A stretch of DNA of 64,000 nucleotides from Cypionkella sinensis (GTDB lineage Bacteria; Pseudomonadota; Alphaproteobacteria; Rhodobacterales; Rhodobacteraceae): contig NZ_JBHRTO010000001.1 of NCBI RefSeq assembly GCF_042646385.1, forward strand, positions 2,604,001 to 2,668,000. The letters run 5' to 3'. Positions 17,326 to 25,805 of the stretch are shown in pieces. The notes under the pieces were generated by a model that was given only the letters and a program-made list of their open reading frames with translations, made no database searches and was not told the origin of the DNA. The translations under genes were made by a program, and so were the position numbers. Each line of letters starts with the position of its first letter. Position 1 is the first letter of the stretch.

Positions 17326-18288
17326 ATGCCGTCCAACATCTTTTCAGGTGTGATCCCCGCGTTGATGACACCCTGCACCCCCGATCGTCGCCCGGACTTC
17401 GATGCGCTGGTGCGCAAAGCGCGCGAACTGGTCGGCGCTGGCATGTCGGCGGTGGTCTATTGCGGATCAATGGGCGATTGGCCGCTGCTGACCGATGATC
17501 AGCGGATGGAGGGCGTGGCGCGGCTCGTGCAGGCTGGCATCAAGGTTGTGGTTGGCACCGGGGCGATCAACACGGCTGCGGCTGTGGCGTTGGCACGGCA
17601 CGCGGCAGAGGTTGGGGCGCATGGCTTGATGGTTATTCCGCGCGTGTTGTCGCGCGGGCCTTCGGCTGCGGCGCAAAAGGCGCATTTCAAGGCGATCTTG
17701 TCAGCCGCGCCTGATCTGCCAGCGGTGATCTACAACAGCCCCTATTACGGCTTTGTCACCCGCGCCGATCTGTTCACAGCACTGCGGGCTGAACATCCCA
17801 ATCTGGTGGGCTTCAAGGAGTTCGGCGGCCCTGCCGAGATGCGCTATGCGGGCGAGTTCATCACCTCGGCCGGGGATGGTGTGACGCTGATGGTGGGCGT
17901 GGATACCGGTGTGGTGAACGGGTTCGTCAACTGCGGGGCCTCGGGGGCGATCACCGGCATCGGCTGCGTGTTGCCGCGCCCGGTGCTGACGCTGTGCAAC
18001 CTTGCCCGCGCGGCGGCGGGTGGCGATGTGGAAGCGCGGGCCAAGGCGCTGGAGCTGGAGGCGGCCTTTGCGGTGCTGTCGTCTTTCGATGAAGGCCCGG
18101 ATCTGGTGCTCTATTTCAAATACTTGCTGGAATTGCAGGGCGAGGCCGAATACGCGCTACATTTCAATGAAACCGATGCGCTCAGCCCCAGCCAGCGCGG
18201 CTATGCGGCGGCGCAGTTCAAGTTGTTCACCACCTGGTATGCGGATTGGAGCCAGCAGGGCGGCGCGGTGGCGCGCTATCTGGCCTGA
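17326..18288 (+). CDS. DapA-family (dihydrodipicolinate synthase-like) lyase or deaminase
   Basis: A 320-residue (beta/alpha)8 Schiff-base enzyme. It has the Tyr motif AVIYNSPYYG and the catalytic Lys in NLVGFKEFGG. The substrate-site loop reads YCGSMGDWPLLTDDQR where DapA has a GTTGE-type sequence, so it is probably not the lysine-pathway enzyme. The group includes pyrroline-4-hydroxy-2-carboxylate deaminases of hydroxyproline breakdown and several sugar-acid aldolases; the exact reaction cannot be assigned. AAGGAA precedes the ATG at 17326 and an earlier in-frame ATG (17251) is rejected. It is paired with a GntR regulator. Confidence 0.85.
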   Translation: MPSNIFSGVIPALMTPCTPDRRPDFDALVRKARELVGAGMSAVVYCGSMGDWPLLTDDQRMEGVARLVQAGIKVVVGTGAINTAAAVALARHAAEVGAHGLMVIPRVLSRGPSAAAQKAHFKAILSAAPDLPAVIYNSPYYGFVTRADLFTALRAEHPNLVGFKEFGGPAEMRYAGEFITSAGDGVTLMVGVDTGVVNGFVNCGASGAITGIGCVLPRPVLTLCNLARAAAGGDVEARAKALELEAAFAVLSSFDEGPDLVLYFKYLLELQGEAEYALHFNETDALSPSQRGYAAAQFKLFTTWYADWSQQGGAVARYLA

Positions 18289-18340
18289 GTGGGGGAAGTA
18301 GGAGTGATCGAGATTCGCGCGCTTAAGTGGGGTCAGGCCC

Positions 18341-18547
18341 GGGCGGAAGCAGGAAACGCATTGCGTTTCCCCGCCCGCGTGTGCGGATTCACTCTGTCAT
18401 CAGTTCAGCAAGAAACCCGCTGAGGACAGCGCCCGACCCGGCGGGCGAGAAGCGCCCGCCATGGGCGGGTCGGGCGCTGGCCGGGCCTTTGAGGCCCGGC
18501 GGTTCCATCGGCGCTTGCACCGCATGGCGAAGGCGATGGCCTTCGCC
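18341..18547. repeat. Array of four strong hairpins between convergent genes
   Basis: Four stem-loops follow one another in the 288-bp gap. The first (18341-18376) has a 9-bp stem GGAAACGCA-T-TGCGTTTCC inside GGGCGG/CCGCCC arms. The second (18427-18479) has perfect 14-bp outer arms around an inner GCGGGCG-AGAAG-CGCCCGC. The third (18480-18500) is GCCGGGCCT-TTG-AGGCCCGGC. The fourth (18526-18547) is GGCGAAGGC-GATG-GCCTTCGCC. No U-runs follow. The array probably blocks or protects the ends of the converging transcripts of the DapA-family gene and ALDH16. Confidence 0.7.
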
Positions 18548-18576
18548 ACATTGTCCAAAGTAAATGTTTGTCCGCC

Positions 18577-20955
18577 CTACACGCCGTAGGGAATCCAGAT
18601 GTTCTTGACCTCAGTCGCGTGGCGCAGCCAATCGGCCCCTTCGGCGCTCGGGTAGTGCCAATCGGTCAGCCGCCCATGATCGACAAAGGTGCGTTTCAGG
18701 TTGCTGGCCGACAGCCGCTCGACGGCTTCCGAAAGCGCCTCGGTGCCGAAAGCCCAGATCGCATCAACATCGGCATGGGTGGCAAGCGCCTCGGCCAAGG
18801 GCTGCGGCTCGCCGGTGACGATGTTCAGCACACCATCGGGCAGGTCAGAGGTTTCCAGTACAGAATAGAAATCGGTGGCCGACAGCGGATGCGGCGCAGA
18901 GGGCACCGCCACCACGCGGTTGCCCATCGCGATCAGGGGTGCGGTCAGGCTGATCAGACCTAGCAGCGGCGCTTCGGGCGGGCAGATCACCCCCACCACG
19001 CCGACGGGTTCATTCATCGCCAAGGCCACACCGCGCAAGGGCGGATTGTGGACGGTGCCTTCGTATTTGTCGGCCCAGGCGGCATAGCTGAACAGCCGGT
19101 CGATGGATGCCTCGACCTCGGCATCGGCTTTGGCGGTGGTCCGCCCGGTCATGGCACTGATGCGGGCGGCAAATTCGGTGGCGCGGGCAGAGAGGTTTTC
19201 CGCGATGTAATACAGCACCTGCGCGCGGTTATGGGCGGTGGTGTTGGCCCAAGCATCGGCTTTGCGCGCAGCGGCGACTGCGTTGCGGATGTCTTTGCGG
19301 TTGCCCTCACCCACCTCGGCAATCACCGCACCTTTCGGGGTCAGCACCGGACGGGAATAGTTGCCATCCGGGCGGGCTTGCTTGCCGCCGATGAACAGCT
19401 TGGCGGTGCGGTCGATGGCGGGGACGGCGAAATCGCTTGCCGAAGCCGTGCGCGCAGCGATCTGCGGCTGCACAGGGCGCGGTTTGCGGCCAGCCATCGC
19501 CTTGGGCTTGAGGTATTCATAAGCGCCTTCGCGACCACCTTCGCGGCCAAAGCCGGATTCCTTGCGGCCACCAAAGCCCACCGCCGCGTCGAACAGGTTG
19601 GTGGCGTTGACCCAGACCACCCCGGCCTCGACCTTGGCCGCGACTTGCAGGGCGAGGCTGATGGATTCACTCCAGATGCTTGCCGATAGGCCGTAACGTG
19701 AGTGGTTGGCAAGCTGCACCGCCTCGTCCGGGGTGCGGAAGGTCATCGTGACGGCGACGGGGCCGAAGATTTCCTCTTGCGCCACCACATTTGCGGGCTG
19801 CACGTCGGTCAGCAGGGTTGGCGGATAGAAGCAGCCATTCGCAGGCAGGTCGATGGCGGCTTGATACAGGCTCGCCCCCTCGGCCACGCCTTGCGCCACC
19901 AAAGCGCGGATACGCTCGGCCTGCACCGGGGCGACGATGGCACCCATGTCGATGCTTTTGTCCAAAGGCGAGCCGACACGCAGGGTTTCCATCCGGCGTT
20001 TCAGGCGGCGGATGAAATCCCCCGCAATGCCCTCTTGCAAAAGCAGTCGCGATCCGGCGCAGCAGACCTGACCTTGGTTGAACCAGATCGCATCCACCAC
20101 GCCTTCGACCGCGCCATCCACATCGGCATCGTCGAACACGATGAACGGCGATTTTCCGCCAAGCTCCAGCGTCAGCGATTTGCCCGTGCCCGCGGTGCGC
20201 TGGCGAATCAGGCGGCCCACTTCGGTGGACCCGGTGAATGCTATCTTGTCGATATCGGGATGATCGACCAGCAACGCCCCTGTGTCGCCTTCGCCGGTGA
20301 CGATGTTCACGACGCCCGCAGGCAGGCCCGCAGCGGCGGCCAGTTCGGCAAACAGCAGAGCGGTCAGCGAGGTATACTCGGCGGGTTTCAGCACCACGGT
20401 ATTGCCCAAAGCCAAAGCGGGGGCGAGTTTCCATGCTAGCATCAGGAACGGGAAGTTCCACGGGATGATCTGACCGATCACGCCCACGGGAACATGATCG
20501 GGGAAGGCGGTGGCTTGCAGTTGCGCCCAACCGGCATGGTGGGTGAAATGGCGCGCGGCGAGGGGCACGTCGATGTCACGCGTCTCGCGGATCGGCTTGC
20601 CGTTGTCGATGGCCTCGACCACCGCGATCAGCCGGGCATGGCGTTGGATCATCCGGGCCAGCGCATAAAGGTGCCGCGCACGGGCCGGGCCGGGCAGCTT
20701 GGCCCAAGCGGTTTGCGCCTTGCGCGCGGCGGCGACGGCGGCATCGACATCGGCGGCACTGCCGCGCGCCAGTTGCGCCAAGGGCTTGCCCGTCGCGGGT
20801 TCAAAAGTTTGAAAGCTGGCGTCGGGCGTGGTGAAGCCGCCCGCGATGTAATGGCCAAAGCTGTGATTGTGGCGGGCCAGCCAAGCGCGGGCCTCGGCAT
20901 CGGATTCGGGGGAAAGGCCGTAGGACATATCGTCGAAATGCTCTGCAATGCTCAT
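18577..20955 (-). CDS. ALDH16-type aldehyde dehydrogenase with two ALDH domains
   Basis: A 792-residue protein made of a complete ALDH domain (about 1-490) and a second degenerate ALDH-like domain (about 510-792). The first has IIPWNFPFLMLAWKLAPALALGN, LELGGKSPFIVF (Glu 264) and the catalytic Cys 298 in NQGQVCCAGSR. The second retains the Rossmann-type segment (GVICPPEAPLLGLI) but no catalytic Cys. This is the layout of bacterial ALDH16. It follows deoC on the same strand, so a likely job is oxidising the acetaldehyde released by DeoC to acetate (inference). The ATG at 20955 or the adjacent GTG at 20958 could start translation. Confidence 0.9.
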   Translation of the reverse strand: MSIAEHFDDMSYGLSPESDAEARAWLARHNHSFGHYIAGGFTTPDASFQTFEPATGKPLAQLARGSAADVDAAVAAARKAQTAWAKLPGPARARHLYALARMIQRHARLIAVVEAIDNGKPIRETRDIDVPLAARHFTHHAGWAQLQATAFPDHVPVGVIGQIIPWNFPFLMLAWKLAPALALGNTVVLKPAEYTSLTALLFAELAAAAGLPAGVVNIVTGEGDTGALLVDHPDIDKIAFTGSTEVGRLIRQRTAGTGKSLTLELGGKSPFIVFDDADVDGAVEGVVDAIWFNQGQVCCAGSRLLLQEGIAGDFIRRLKRRMETLRVGSPLDKSIDMGAIVAPVQAERIRALVAQGVAEGASLYQAAIDLPANGCFYPPTLLTDVQPANVVAQEEIFGPVAVTMTFRTPDEAVQLANHSRYGLSASIWSESISLALQVAAKVEAGVVWVNATNLFDAAVGFGGRKESGFGREGGREGAYEYLKPKAMAGRKPRPVQPQIAARTASASDFAVPAIDRTAKLFIGGKQARPDGNYSRPVLTPKGAVIAEVGEGNRKDIRNAVAAARKADAWANTTAHNRAQVLYYIAENLSARATEFAARISAMTGRTTAKADAEVEASIDRLFSYAAWADKYEGTVHNPPLRGVALAMNEPVGVVGVICPPEAPLLGLISLTAPLIAMGNRVVAVPSAPHPLSATDFYSVLETSDLPDGVLNIVTGEPQPLAEALATHADVDAIWAFGTEALSEAVERLSASNLKRTFVDHGRLTDWHYPSAEGADWLRHATEVKNIWIPYGV

Positions 20956-20958
20956 CAC

Positions 20959-21966
20959 TTATCCAATCGGGTGGCGGTTGAACGCGGAATAGCCGCCGGT
21001 GACATGGGTTTCGAGTTGGCGTTCGATATCGGCCAGCAGGCTGGAGGCCCCAATGCGGAACAGATCGGGTTCCAGCCATGGCCGCCCCAGTTCTTCCTTC
21101 ATCAGAAACTGCTGCATCAGCACATCTTTGGTGGTGGCAATGCCACCCGCCGGTTTGTAGCCCACGCGATACCCGGTGCGGTCGTGGTAATCGCGGATGG
21201 TGCGGATCATCGTCAGCGTCACGGCGGGGGTGGCGTTGACCGCCTCCTTCCCGGTTGAGGTTTTGATGAAATCCGCGCCCGCCATCATGCAGACAAGGCT
21301 GGCTTGCGCGACATTGCGCAGGGTTTTCAACTCTCCTGTCGCCAGAATGGCTTTGACATGCGCATCGCCACAAGCGGCACGGAAATCGCGCATCTCGTCA
21401 TAGAGCGCTTGCCAGTTGCCAGTCAGCACATGTTCGCGGGTGATCACAATGTCGATTTCCGCAGCGCCATCGGCGACCGAGGCGGCAATCTCGCGCAGCT
21501 TTACGTCATGCGGCGCAAGACCAGCAGGGAAACCGGTAGAGACGGCTGCGACTGGGATGCCCGTGCCCGCCAATGCCTCCACCGCCGTGGCGACAAAGCG
21601 GTGATAGACGCAGACGGCGCCGGTGGTCAGTCGACGGTCGCCCATGCCGAGCGCGTCTTGCAATGCCGGGGAAAGCGGTTGCGCGGCCTTGGCACACAGG
21701 CGGCGGACACGGCCTGAGGTGTCATCACCGCTGAGCGTGGTCAGATCAATGCAGGTCAGCGCCTTCAAAAGCCAAGCCGCCTGCGCATCCTTCTTCACGC
21801 TGCGCCGACCGGGCAGGCTGGCCACACGGCGATCAGTAGCGGATTGATTGACGCGGGTTTGCGCCAGCCATTCCAGATCCAGCGGCATCCCGGCGTTGCG
21901 CCCGTGGGCAATCGGCTGCTGCACCAAGGCATTCCTGACCTGTGTCTCTGGCTGCATCATCGTCAC
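20959..21966 (-). CDS. deoC: Deoxyribose-phosphate aldolase
   Basis: A 335-residue class I aldolase that splits 2-deoxyribose-5-phosphate into acetaldehyde and glyceraldehyde-3-phosphate. Motifs are CIDLTTLSGDDT, AAVSTGFPAG, GAAEIDIVI, the Schiff-base Lys in ADFIKTSTGKE and the second Lys in VGYKPAGGI. It is the longer (about 330 aa) DeoC type and not the 250-aa E. coli length. The GTG start at 21966 has GGAGG seven bases upstream; the ATG at 21960 is an alternative. The stop abuts the ALDH16 start. Direct repeats upstream are candidate sites for the adjacent DeoR-type regulator. Confidence 0.92.
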   Translation of the reverse strand: MTMMQPETQVRNALVQQPIAHGRNAGMPLDLEWLAQTRVNQSATDRRVASLPGRRSVKKDAQAAWLLKALTCIDLTTLSGDDTSGRVRRLCAKAAQPLSPALQDALGMGDRRLTTGAVCVYHRFVATAVEALAGTGIPVAAVSTGFPAGLAPHDVKLREIAASVADGAAEIDIVITREHVLTGNWQALYDEMRDFRAACGDAHVKAILATGELKTLRNVAQASLVCMMAGADFIKTSTGKEAVNATPAVTLTMIRTIRDYHDRTGYRVGYKPAGGIATTKDVLMQQFLMKEELGRPWLEPDLFRIGASSLLADIERQLETHVTGGYSAFNRHPIG

Positions 21967-22031
21967 TGCATGGCCTCCACTGTGGAAAATATTCAAGGCA
22001 AACCGCGGCACCCGATTCGCAGGGGCTGCGC

Positions 22032-22067
22032 TTTCGTTATTTTCTTATCATGATTTTTGTTATTTTT
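22032..22067. promoter_or_regulatory. Direct repeats TTTCGTTATTTTC / TTTTGTTATTTTT upstream of deoC
   Basis: Two 13-base units (22032-22044 and 22055-22067) match at 11 positions and start 23 bases apart, about two helical turns. They lie in an AT-rich stretch of the 131-bp gap between the DeoR-family gene and deoC. DeoR-family proteins often bind tandem repeats, so these are good candidate operators of the deo genes. Confidence 0.45.
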
Positions 22068-22097
22068 TCAACACTCGATTGCAGACGCAGCCAAAGC

Positions 22098-22829
22098 TCA
22101 GGCTTTACCTACCAACGGCATCTCGCCGGTTTCGGTAATCACCGCATCAAAATCCCCGATATCGGCAAAATGCGCGGGCCGCACGCGGCCGATCTTGCTG
22201 CTGTCGCAAACCAGATAGCGGCGCTGCGCCTTTTCCATCGCCTTGCGCTTGATCGGCACCTCGTGAAACTGCTCGCACGACACGCCACGCTGCTGATCCA
22301 CGCCCGAGGCTGACAGGAAGGCCGCGTTGATGCCAAGCGCGTTCAATGTATCGGCACCCGAGGCCCCCGCGAACGACGCCGAGGCTGGATGATAAACGCC
22401 ACCCAGCAGAATAAGCGTGACATTCTGCTTTGAAATCAAACGGTCAGCGGTATTGAACGCATAGCACACCACGGTAAGCCGGGTATCGGCGGGGATCAGA
22501 TCGACCAGATGCGTCAATGTGCTGCCGCAATCTATAAACACCGTTTCATCCGGTTGCAGGTAACGCAGCGCGTTGATCGAGGCTTGCTTTTTGGCTGCCG
22601 AATGGCTTTCAGCAGCGCGGTCGATGGCATAGGGGGCCTCAAGATCAGGTCGCCCCGCGGGAATGATATGCGCCCCCAGCGTGCCAAACAGATCAGGATT
22701 GGCCGCCACATCGCGCCGCACCGTCATCTCGGACACCTGCATCAAAGCCGCCGCTTCTTTCAGGTGGATCACTTTACGCTCGGCCAAGGCCAGCGACAGC
22801 GCCATAATGCGACGATCTTTTGCGGTCAT
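22098..22829 (-). CDS. DeoR-family transcriptional regulator
   Basis: A 243-residue regulator with an N-terminal DeoR HTH (MTAKDRRIMALSLALAERKVIHLKEAAALMQVSEMTVRRD) and a sugar-phosphate-sensing C-terminal domain (VFIDCGSTLTHLVDLIP, LLGGVYHPASASFAG, YLVCDSSKIGR). The family usually represses and is released by a phosphorylated sugar; with deoC next, deoxyribose-5-phosphate is a sensible inducer (inference). The ATG at 22829 follows AAGGA by eight bases; a longer in-frame ORF from 23063 has no family match upstream. It lies upstream of deoC and ALDH16 on the same strand. Confidence 0.88.
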   Translation of the reverse strand: MTAKDRRIMALSLALAERKVIHLKEAAALMQVSEMTVRRDVAANPDLFGTLGAHIIPAGRPDLEAPYAIDRAAESHSAAKKQASINALRYLQPDETVFIDCGSTLTHLVDLIPADTRLTVVCYAFNTADRLISKQNVTLILLGGVYHPASASFAGASGADTLNALGINAAFLSASGVDQQRGVSCEQFHEVPIKRKAMEKAQRRYLVCDSSKIGRVRPAHFADIGDFDAVITETGEMPLVGKA

Positions 22830-22870
22830 TCCTGCGGTCCTTGATGGATTGGCATTTGTTAGGTTTATAT

Positions 22871-22896
22871 CAAAAGTGAGGGGAAGACAACTTTTG
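22871..22896. promoter_or_regulatory. Inverted repeat CAAAAGT-N12-ACTTTTG upstream of the DeoR-family gene
   Basis: Perfect seven-base arms separated by 12 bases lie 42 bases upstream of the regulator start. The place and size suit an autoregulatory or promoter-proximal operator. Confidence 0.35.
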
Positions 22897-22939
22897 TCAT
22901 GATCCCCACAGGCATCACAGCACAGCGCGCCATCCTGCA

Positions 22940-22968
22940 GCGCCTGCGGGCTTAACCGCAGCAGGCGC
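22940..22968 (+). promoter_or_regulatory. GC-rich stem-loop upstream of nadA
   Basis: GCGCCTGC (22940-22947) pairs with GCAGGCGC (22961-22968), with an inner CTGCGG/CCGCAG alternative and an A-run after it. It is about 207 bases before nadA. It could be a leader structure or a terminator remnant; its function is unknown. Confidence 0.35.
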
Positions 22969-23174
22969 AGAAAAAACAACCCATGAGTGTATTTGTGAAA
23001 GTGGCGGGATTGCCATTCGCCAACCGGCGGCCATGACCCAAAAGACGCGCAACATTTCACCAAAGGGTAAAAAATACCGCCTTATGAAGGGCTTGCACCC
23101 CCCAGAAAACCGATTATAGCGCAAAAGGCGGGGCAAGATGCGCCGCGCTTGCAGCCAGGTATCGGAACGCGACC

Positions 23175-24221
23175 ATGCCCCATAGCCTTGACCAGCGCGC
23201 AGAGCTTGCGGCGCATTACGACCTTACCCCCTCGATGGCCGCAGCCGAAGCTACGCGCGACATCTATGCGCGGATGGAGCGGGTGGTGCCCTTGGCCGAT
23301 TGGGCGGTGTTCGCGCCCTATGTGATCGCGATCAACCGCCTGAAAGCCCAGCGCAATGCCGTGATCCTGGGCCATAACTACATGACTCCCGAGATTTATC
23401 ATGGCGTGGCGGATTTTGTCGGCGACAGCCTGCAACTGGCGATCAAGGCGAGTGAGATCGAGGCCGATGTGATCGTGCAATGCGGCGTGCATTTCATGGC
23501 GGAAACCTCGAAGATCATGAACCCCGGCAAGATCGTGCTGATGCCGGACATGGCGGCGGGCTGTTCGCTGGCGGAATCGATCACCGCCACGGGCATTGCC
23601 GAAATGCGCGCCAAATATCCGGGTGCTCCGGTTGTCTCCTACGTCAACACCACCGCCGAGGTGAAGGCTGCATCGGATGTTTGCTGCACCTCGGCCAATG
23701 CCTTGCAGGTGGTCAATGCGATGCCGGGTGATACGGTGATCATGACGCCGGATCAGTATCTGGCGCGCAACGTGGCCGCGCTGACGCACAAGCGGGTGGT
23801 GTGGTGGGAAGGTTCCTGCATCGTGCACGAGCTTTACACCGCCGCCGATCTGCGCGCTTACCGCGAACATGACCCCGAGGTGAAGATCATCGCCCACCCG
23901 GAATGCACGCCAGAAGTGGTGGCCGAGGCGGATTTCACCGGATCGACCAAGGGCATCATTGATTGGGTGCATCAGCACAAGCCCGCGAAGGCCATGCTGG
24001 TGACGGAATGTTCGATGGCCGCCAATATCGCGGATGAGTTGCCCGAGGTGGAATTCGCCAAGCCCTGCAACATGTGCCCCTATATGAAGATGATCACGCT
24101 GGAGAAGATCCTGTATGCGCTGCACACGATGCGCGGTGAGGTGCTGGTGGACCCTGATATCTCCGACCGGGCGCGGGTGGCGGTGCAGCGGATGATTGAC
24201 ATCAGCCGGGCTGCGGCCTGA
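23175..24221 (+). CDS. nadA: Quinolinate synthase NadA
   Basis: A 348-residue [4Fe-4S] enzyme that condenses iminoaspartate with dihydroxyacetone phosphate to quinolinate in NAD synthesis. It shows the three pseudo-repeat domains with RNAVILGHNYMTPEIYHGVADFVGDS, VQCGVHFMAETSKIMNPGKIVLMPD, SDVCCTSANA and the C-terminal cluster Cys in EFAKPCNMCPYMKMITLEKI. It is the first gene of nadA-nadB-nadC; nadB begins 3 bp after its stop. Confidence 0.95.
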   Translation: MPHSLDQRAELAAHYDLTPSMAAAEATRDIYARMERVVPLADWAVFAPYVIAINRLKAQRNAVILGHNYMTPEIYHGVADFVGDSLQLAIKASEIEADVIVQCGVHFMAETSKIMNPGKIVLMPDMAAGCSLAESITATGIAEMRAKYPGAPVVSYVNTTAEVKAASDVCCTSANALQVVNAMPGDTVIMTPDQYLARNVAALTHKRVVWWEGSCIVHELYTAADLRAYREHDPEVKIIAHPECTPEVVAEADFTGSTKGIIDWVHQHKPAKAMLVTECSMAANIADELPEVEFAKPCNMCPYMKMITLEKILYALHTMRGEVLVDPDISDRARVAVQRMIDISRAAA

Positions 24222-24224
24222 TCC

Positions 24225-25805
24225 ATGCAGATGCCTGTTGTCGAAACCGGGCGGGTGATCATCGTCGGCGCAGGTCTGGGCGCGCTGTATGCTGCGCTGC
24301 ATCTGGCACCGCATCCGGTGGTGATGATCTCGCCCGAGGTTTTGGGGCAAGGCGCAAGCTCGGCATGGGCGCAGGGCGGCATTGCGGCGGCGATGGCGGC
24401 GGCGGATAGCCCTGCGGCCCATGCCGCCGATACGGTGCGCGCGGGCGCAGGCACGGTGGATGCCGAGGTGGCCGCCAGTGTCACCGCCGAAGCGCGGGCG
24501 CATATTCTGGAACTGACCGCGCTGGGCACGCCGTTTGATCGCGATGCGCAGGGTGGTTATGTGCTATCGCGTGAGGCTGCGCATGGCTTGGCCCGCGTGG
24601 TGCGGGTGCGGGGCGATCAGGCGGGGCGTGAGATCATGGCGGCACTGATTGCCGAAGCGGCGCGGACGCCCTCGGTGCAGGTGTTGGAAGCCACGATGGC
24701 GGTGGGGTTGCAGGTGCAGGACGGCCGGGTGACGGGTGTCGCCGTGGCCCCTGCCGATGGCGCAGGCGATCCGGTGTTGCTGCGCGGCGCGGCGGTGCTG
24801 CTGGCGGGGGGCGGCTCGGGCGGGCTTTATGCGTTGACCACCAATCCGCCACGCATCCGGGGTCAGGTGATCGGCATGGCAGCACGGGCCGGCGCGGTGA
24901 TCGCCGATGCCGAGTTCGTGCAATTTCATCCCACCGCGATTGACATGGGCGAAGACCCGGCTCCGCTGGCCACCGAGGCTTTGCGCGGTGAAGGGGCGGT
25001 GCTGATCAACCACGATGGCGTGCGGTTTATGCAAGCGGTGCATCCCGATGCCGAACTTGCACCGCGTGATATCGTGGCCCGTGCGATCTTTGCCGAAACC
25101 GAAGGCCGACGTCGCCCGATGTTAGACACCCGCGCCGCGATTGGCTCCGAAATTGTGGAACGGTTTCCTGCGGTAGCTGCGGCCTGCCTACGCGGCGGCA
25201 TTGATCCGGTTGCGCAGCCGATCCCGGTTGCGGCGGCGGCGCATTACCATATGGGCGGCATTGCGGTGTCTAGCACGGGCCGCAGCAGTTTGGACGGGCT
25301 TTGGGCCTGTGGCGAGGCGAGTGCCACGGGCCTGCATGGTGCGAACCGTCTGGCCTCGAACGGATTGCTGGAGGCGCTGGTATACGGGCGCCGCGCGGCG
25401 CTGGATATTGCGCAGGGTTTGGGCGAAAAGCAGGCTTCGCCCGTGGTTCTTCCAACGGCGGCAACAGCGCAGGCGAACGCAGCATCCGACATCGCAAATC
25501 TGATCGCAAAGCTGCGGCAAGTGATGACCGATCACGTCGGCGTGGTGCGCGATGCCAACGGGCTGCGCTTTGCCTTGCGCCAGATTGCGATGCTAGAGGC
25601 GCAGGCCTCGGGCGATACAAATGTGCTGAACATGACGGCCACCGCCACCCTGATCGCCGCCGCCGCGTTGCTGCGCGAAGAATCGCGTGGCGCGCATTGC
25701 CGCCGTGATTTTCCGCAGGCTAATCCGGCGTTGGCACGTGCCAGCCGCCTGACCTTGGCCGAGGCTTTGGCGCTGCGGCAAACCGTAACGGAGACCACTG
25801 AATGA
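24225..25805 (+). CDS. nadB: L-aspartate oxidase NadB
   Basis: A 526-residue FAD enzyme that oxidises L-aspartate to iminoaspartate for NadA. It has the N-terminal FAD motif VIIVGAGLGALYAAL, the segment SSAWAQGGIAAAM, EFVQFHPTAID, AAHYHMGGIAVSSTGRSSLDGLWACGEASATGLHGANRLASNGLLEALVYG near the C-terminus and a helical tail. The length matches the family. It sits between nadA and nadC and overlaps the nadC start by 4 bp. Confidence 0.95.
   Translation: MQMPVVETGRVIIVGAGLGALYAALHLAPHPVVMISPEVLGQGASSAWAQGGIAAAMAAADSPAAHAADTVRAGAGTVDAEVAASVTAEARAHILELTALGTPFDRDAQGGYVLSREAAHGLARVVRVRGDQAGREIMAALIAEAARTPSVQVLEATMAVGLQVQDGRVTGVAVAPADGAGDPVLLRGAAVLLAGGGSGGLYALTTNPPRIRGQVIGMAARAGAVIADAEFVQFHPTAIDMGEDPAPLATEALRGEGAVLINHDGVRFMQAVHPDAELAPRDIVARAIFAETEGRRRPMLDTRAAIGSEIVERFPAVAAACLRGGIDPVAQPIPVAAAAHYHMGGIAVSSTGRSSLDGLWACGEASATGLHGANRLASNGLLEALVYGRRAALDIAQGLGEKQASPVVLPTAATAQANAASDIANLIAKLRQVMTDHVGVVRDANGLRFALRQIAMLEAQASGDTNVLNMTATATLIAAAALLREESRGAHCRRDFPQANPALARASRLTLAEALALRQTVTETTE

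Larger units (their letters stand above)
22830..23174. other. 345-bp divergent intergenic region between deoR-family gene and nadA
   Basis: No credible gene is seen. It must hold the promoters of the deoR-family gene and of nadABC. It contains an inverted repeat CAAAAGT-12 bp-ACTTTTG at 22871-22896 near the regulator start and a GC-rich hairpin at 22940-22968 followed by six As on the plus strand. No known NAD riboswitch could be recognised by eye. Confidence 0.6.

Noticed and set aside
22829..23063. Longer DeoR-family protein starting at 23063
   Set aside because: The extra 78 residues resemble no regulator sequence, and the ATG at 22829 has an AAGGA site and gives the usual family length.
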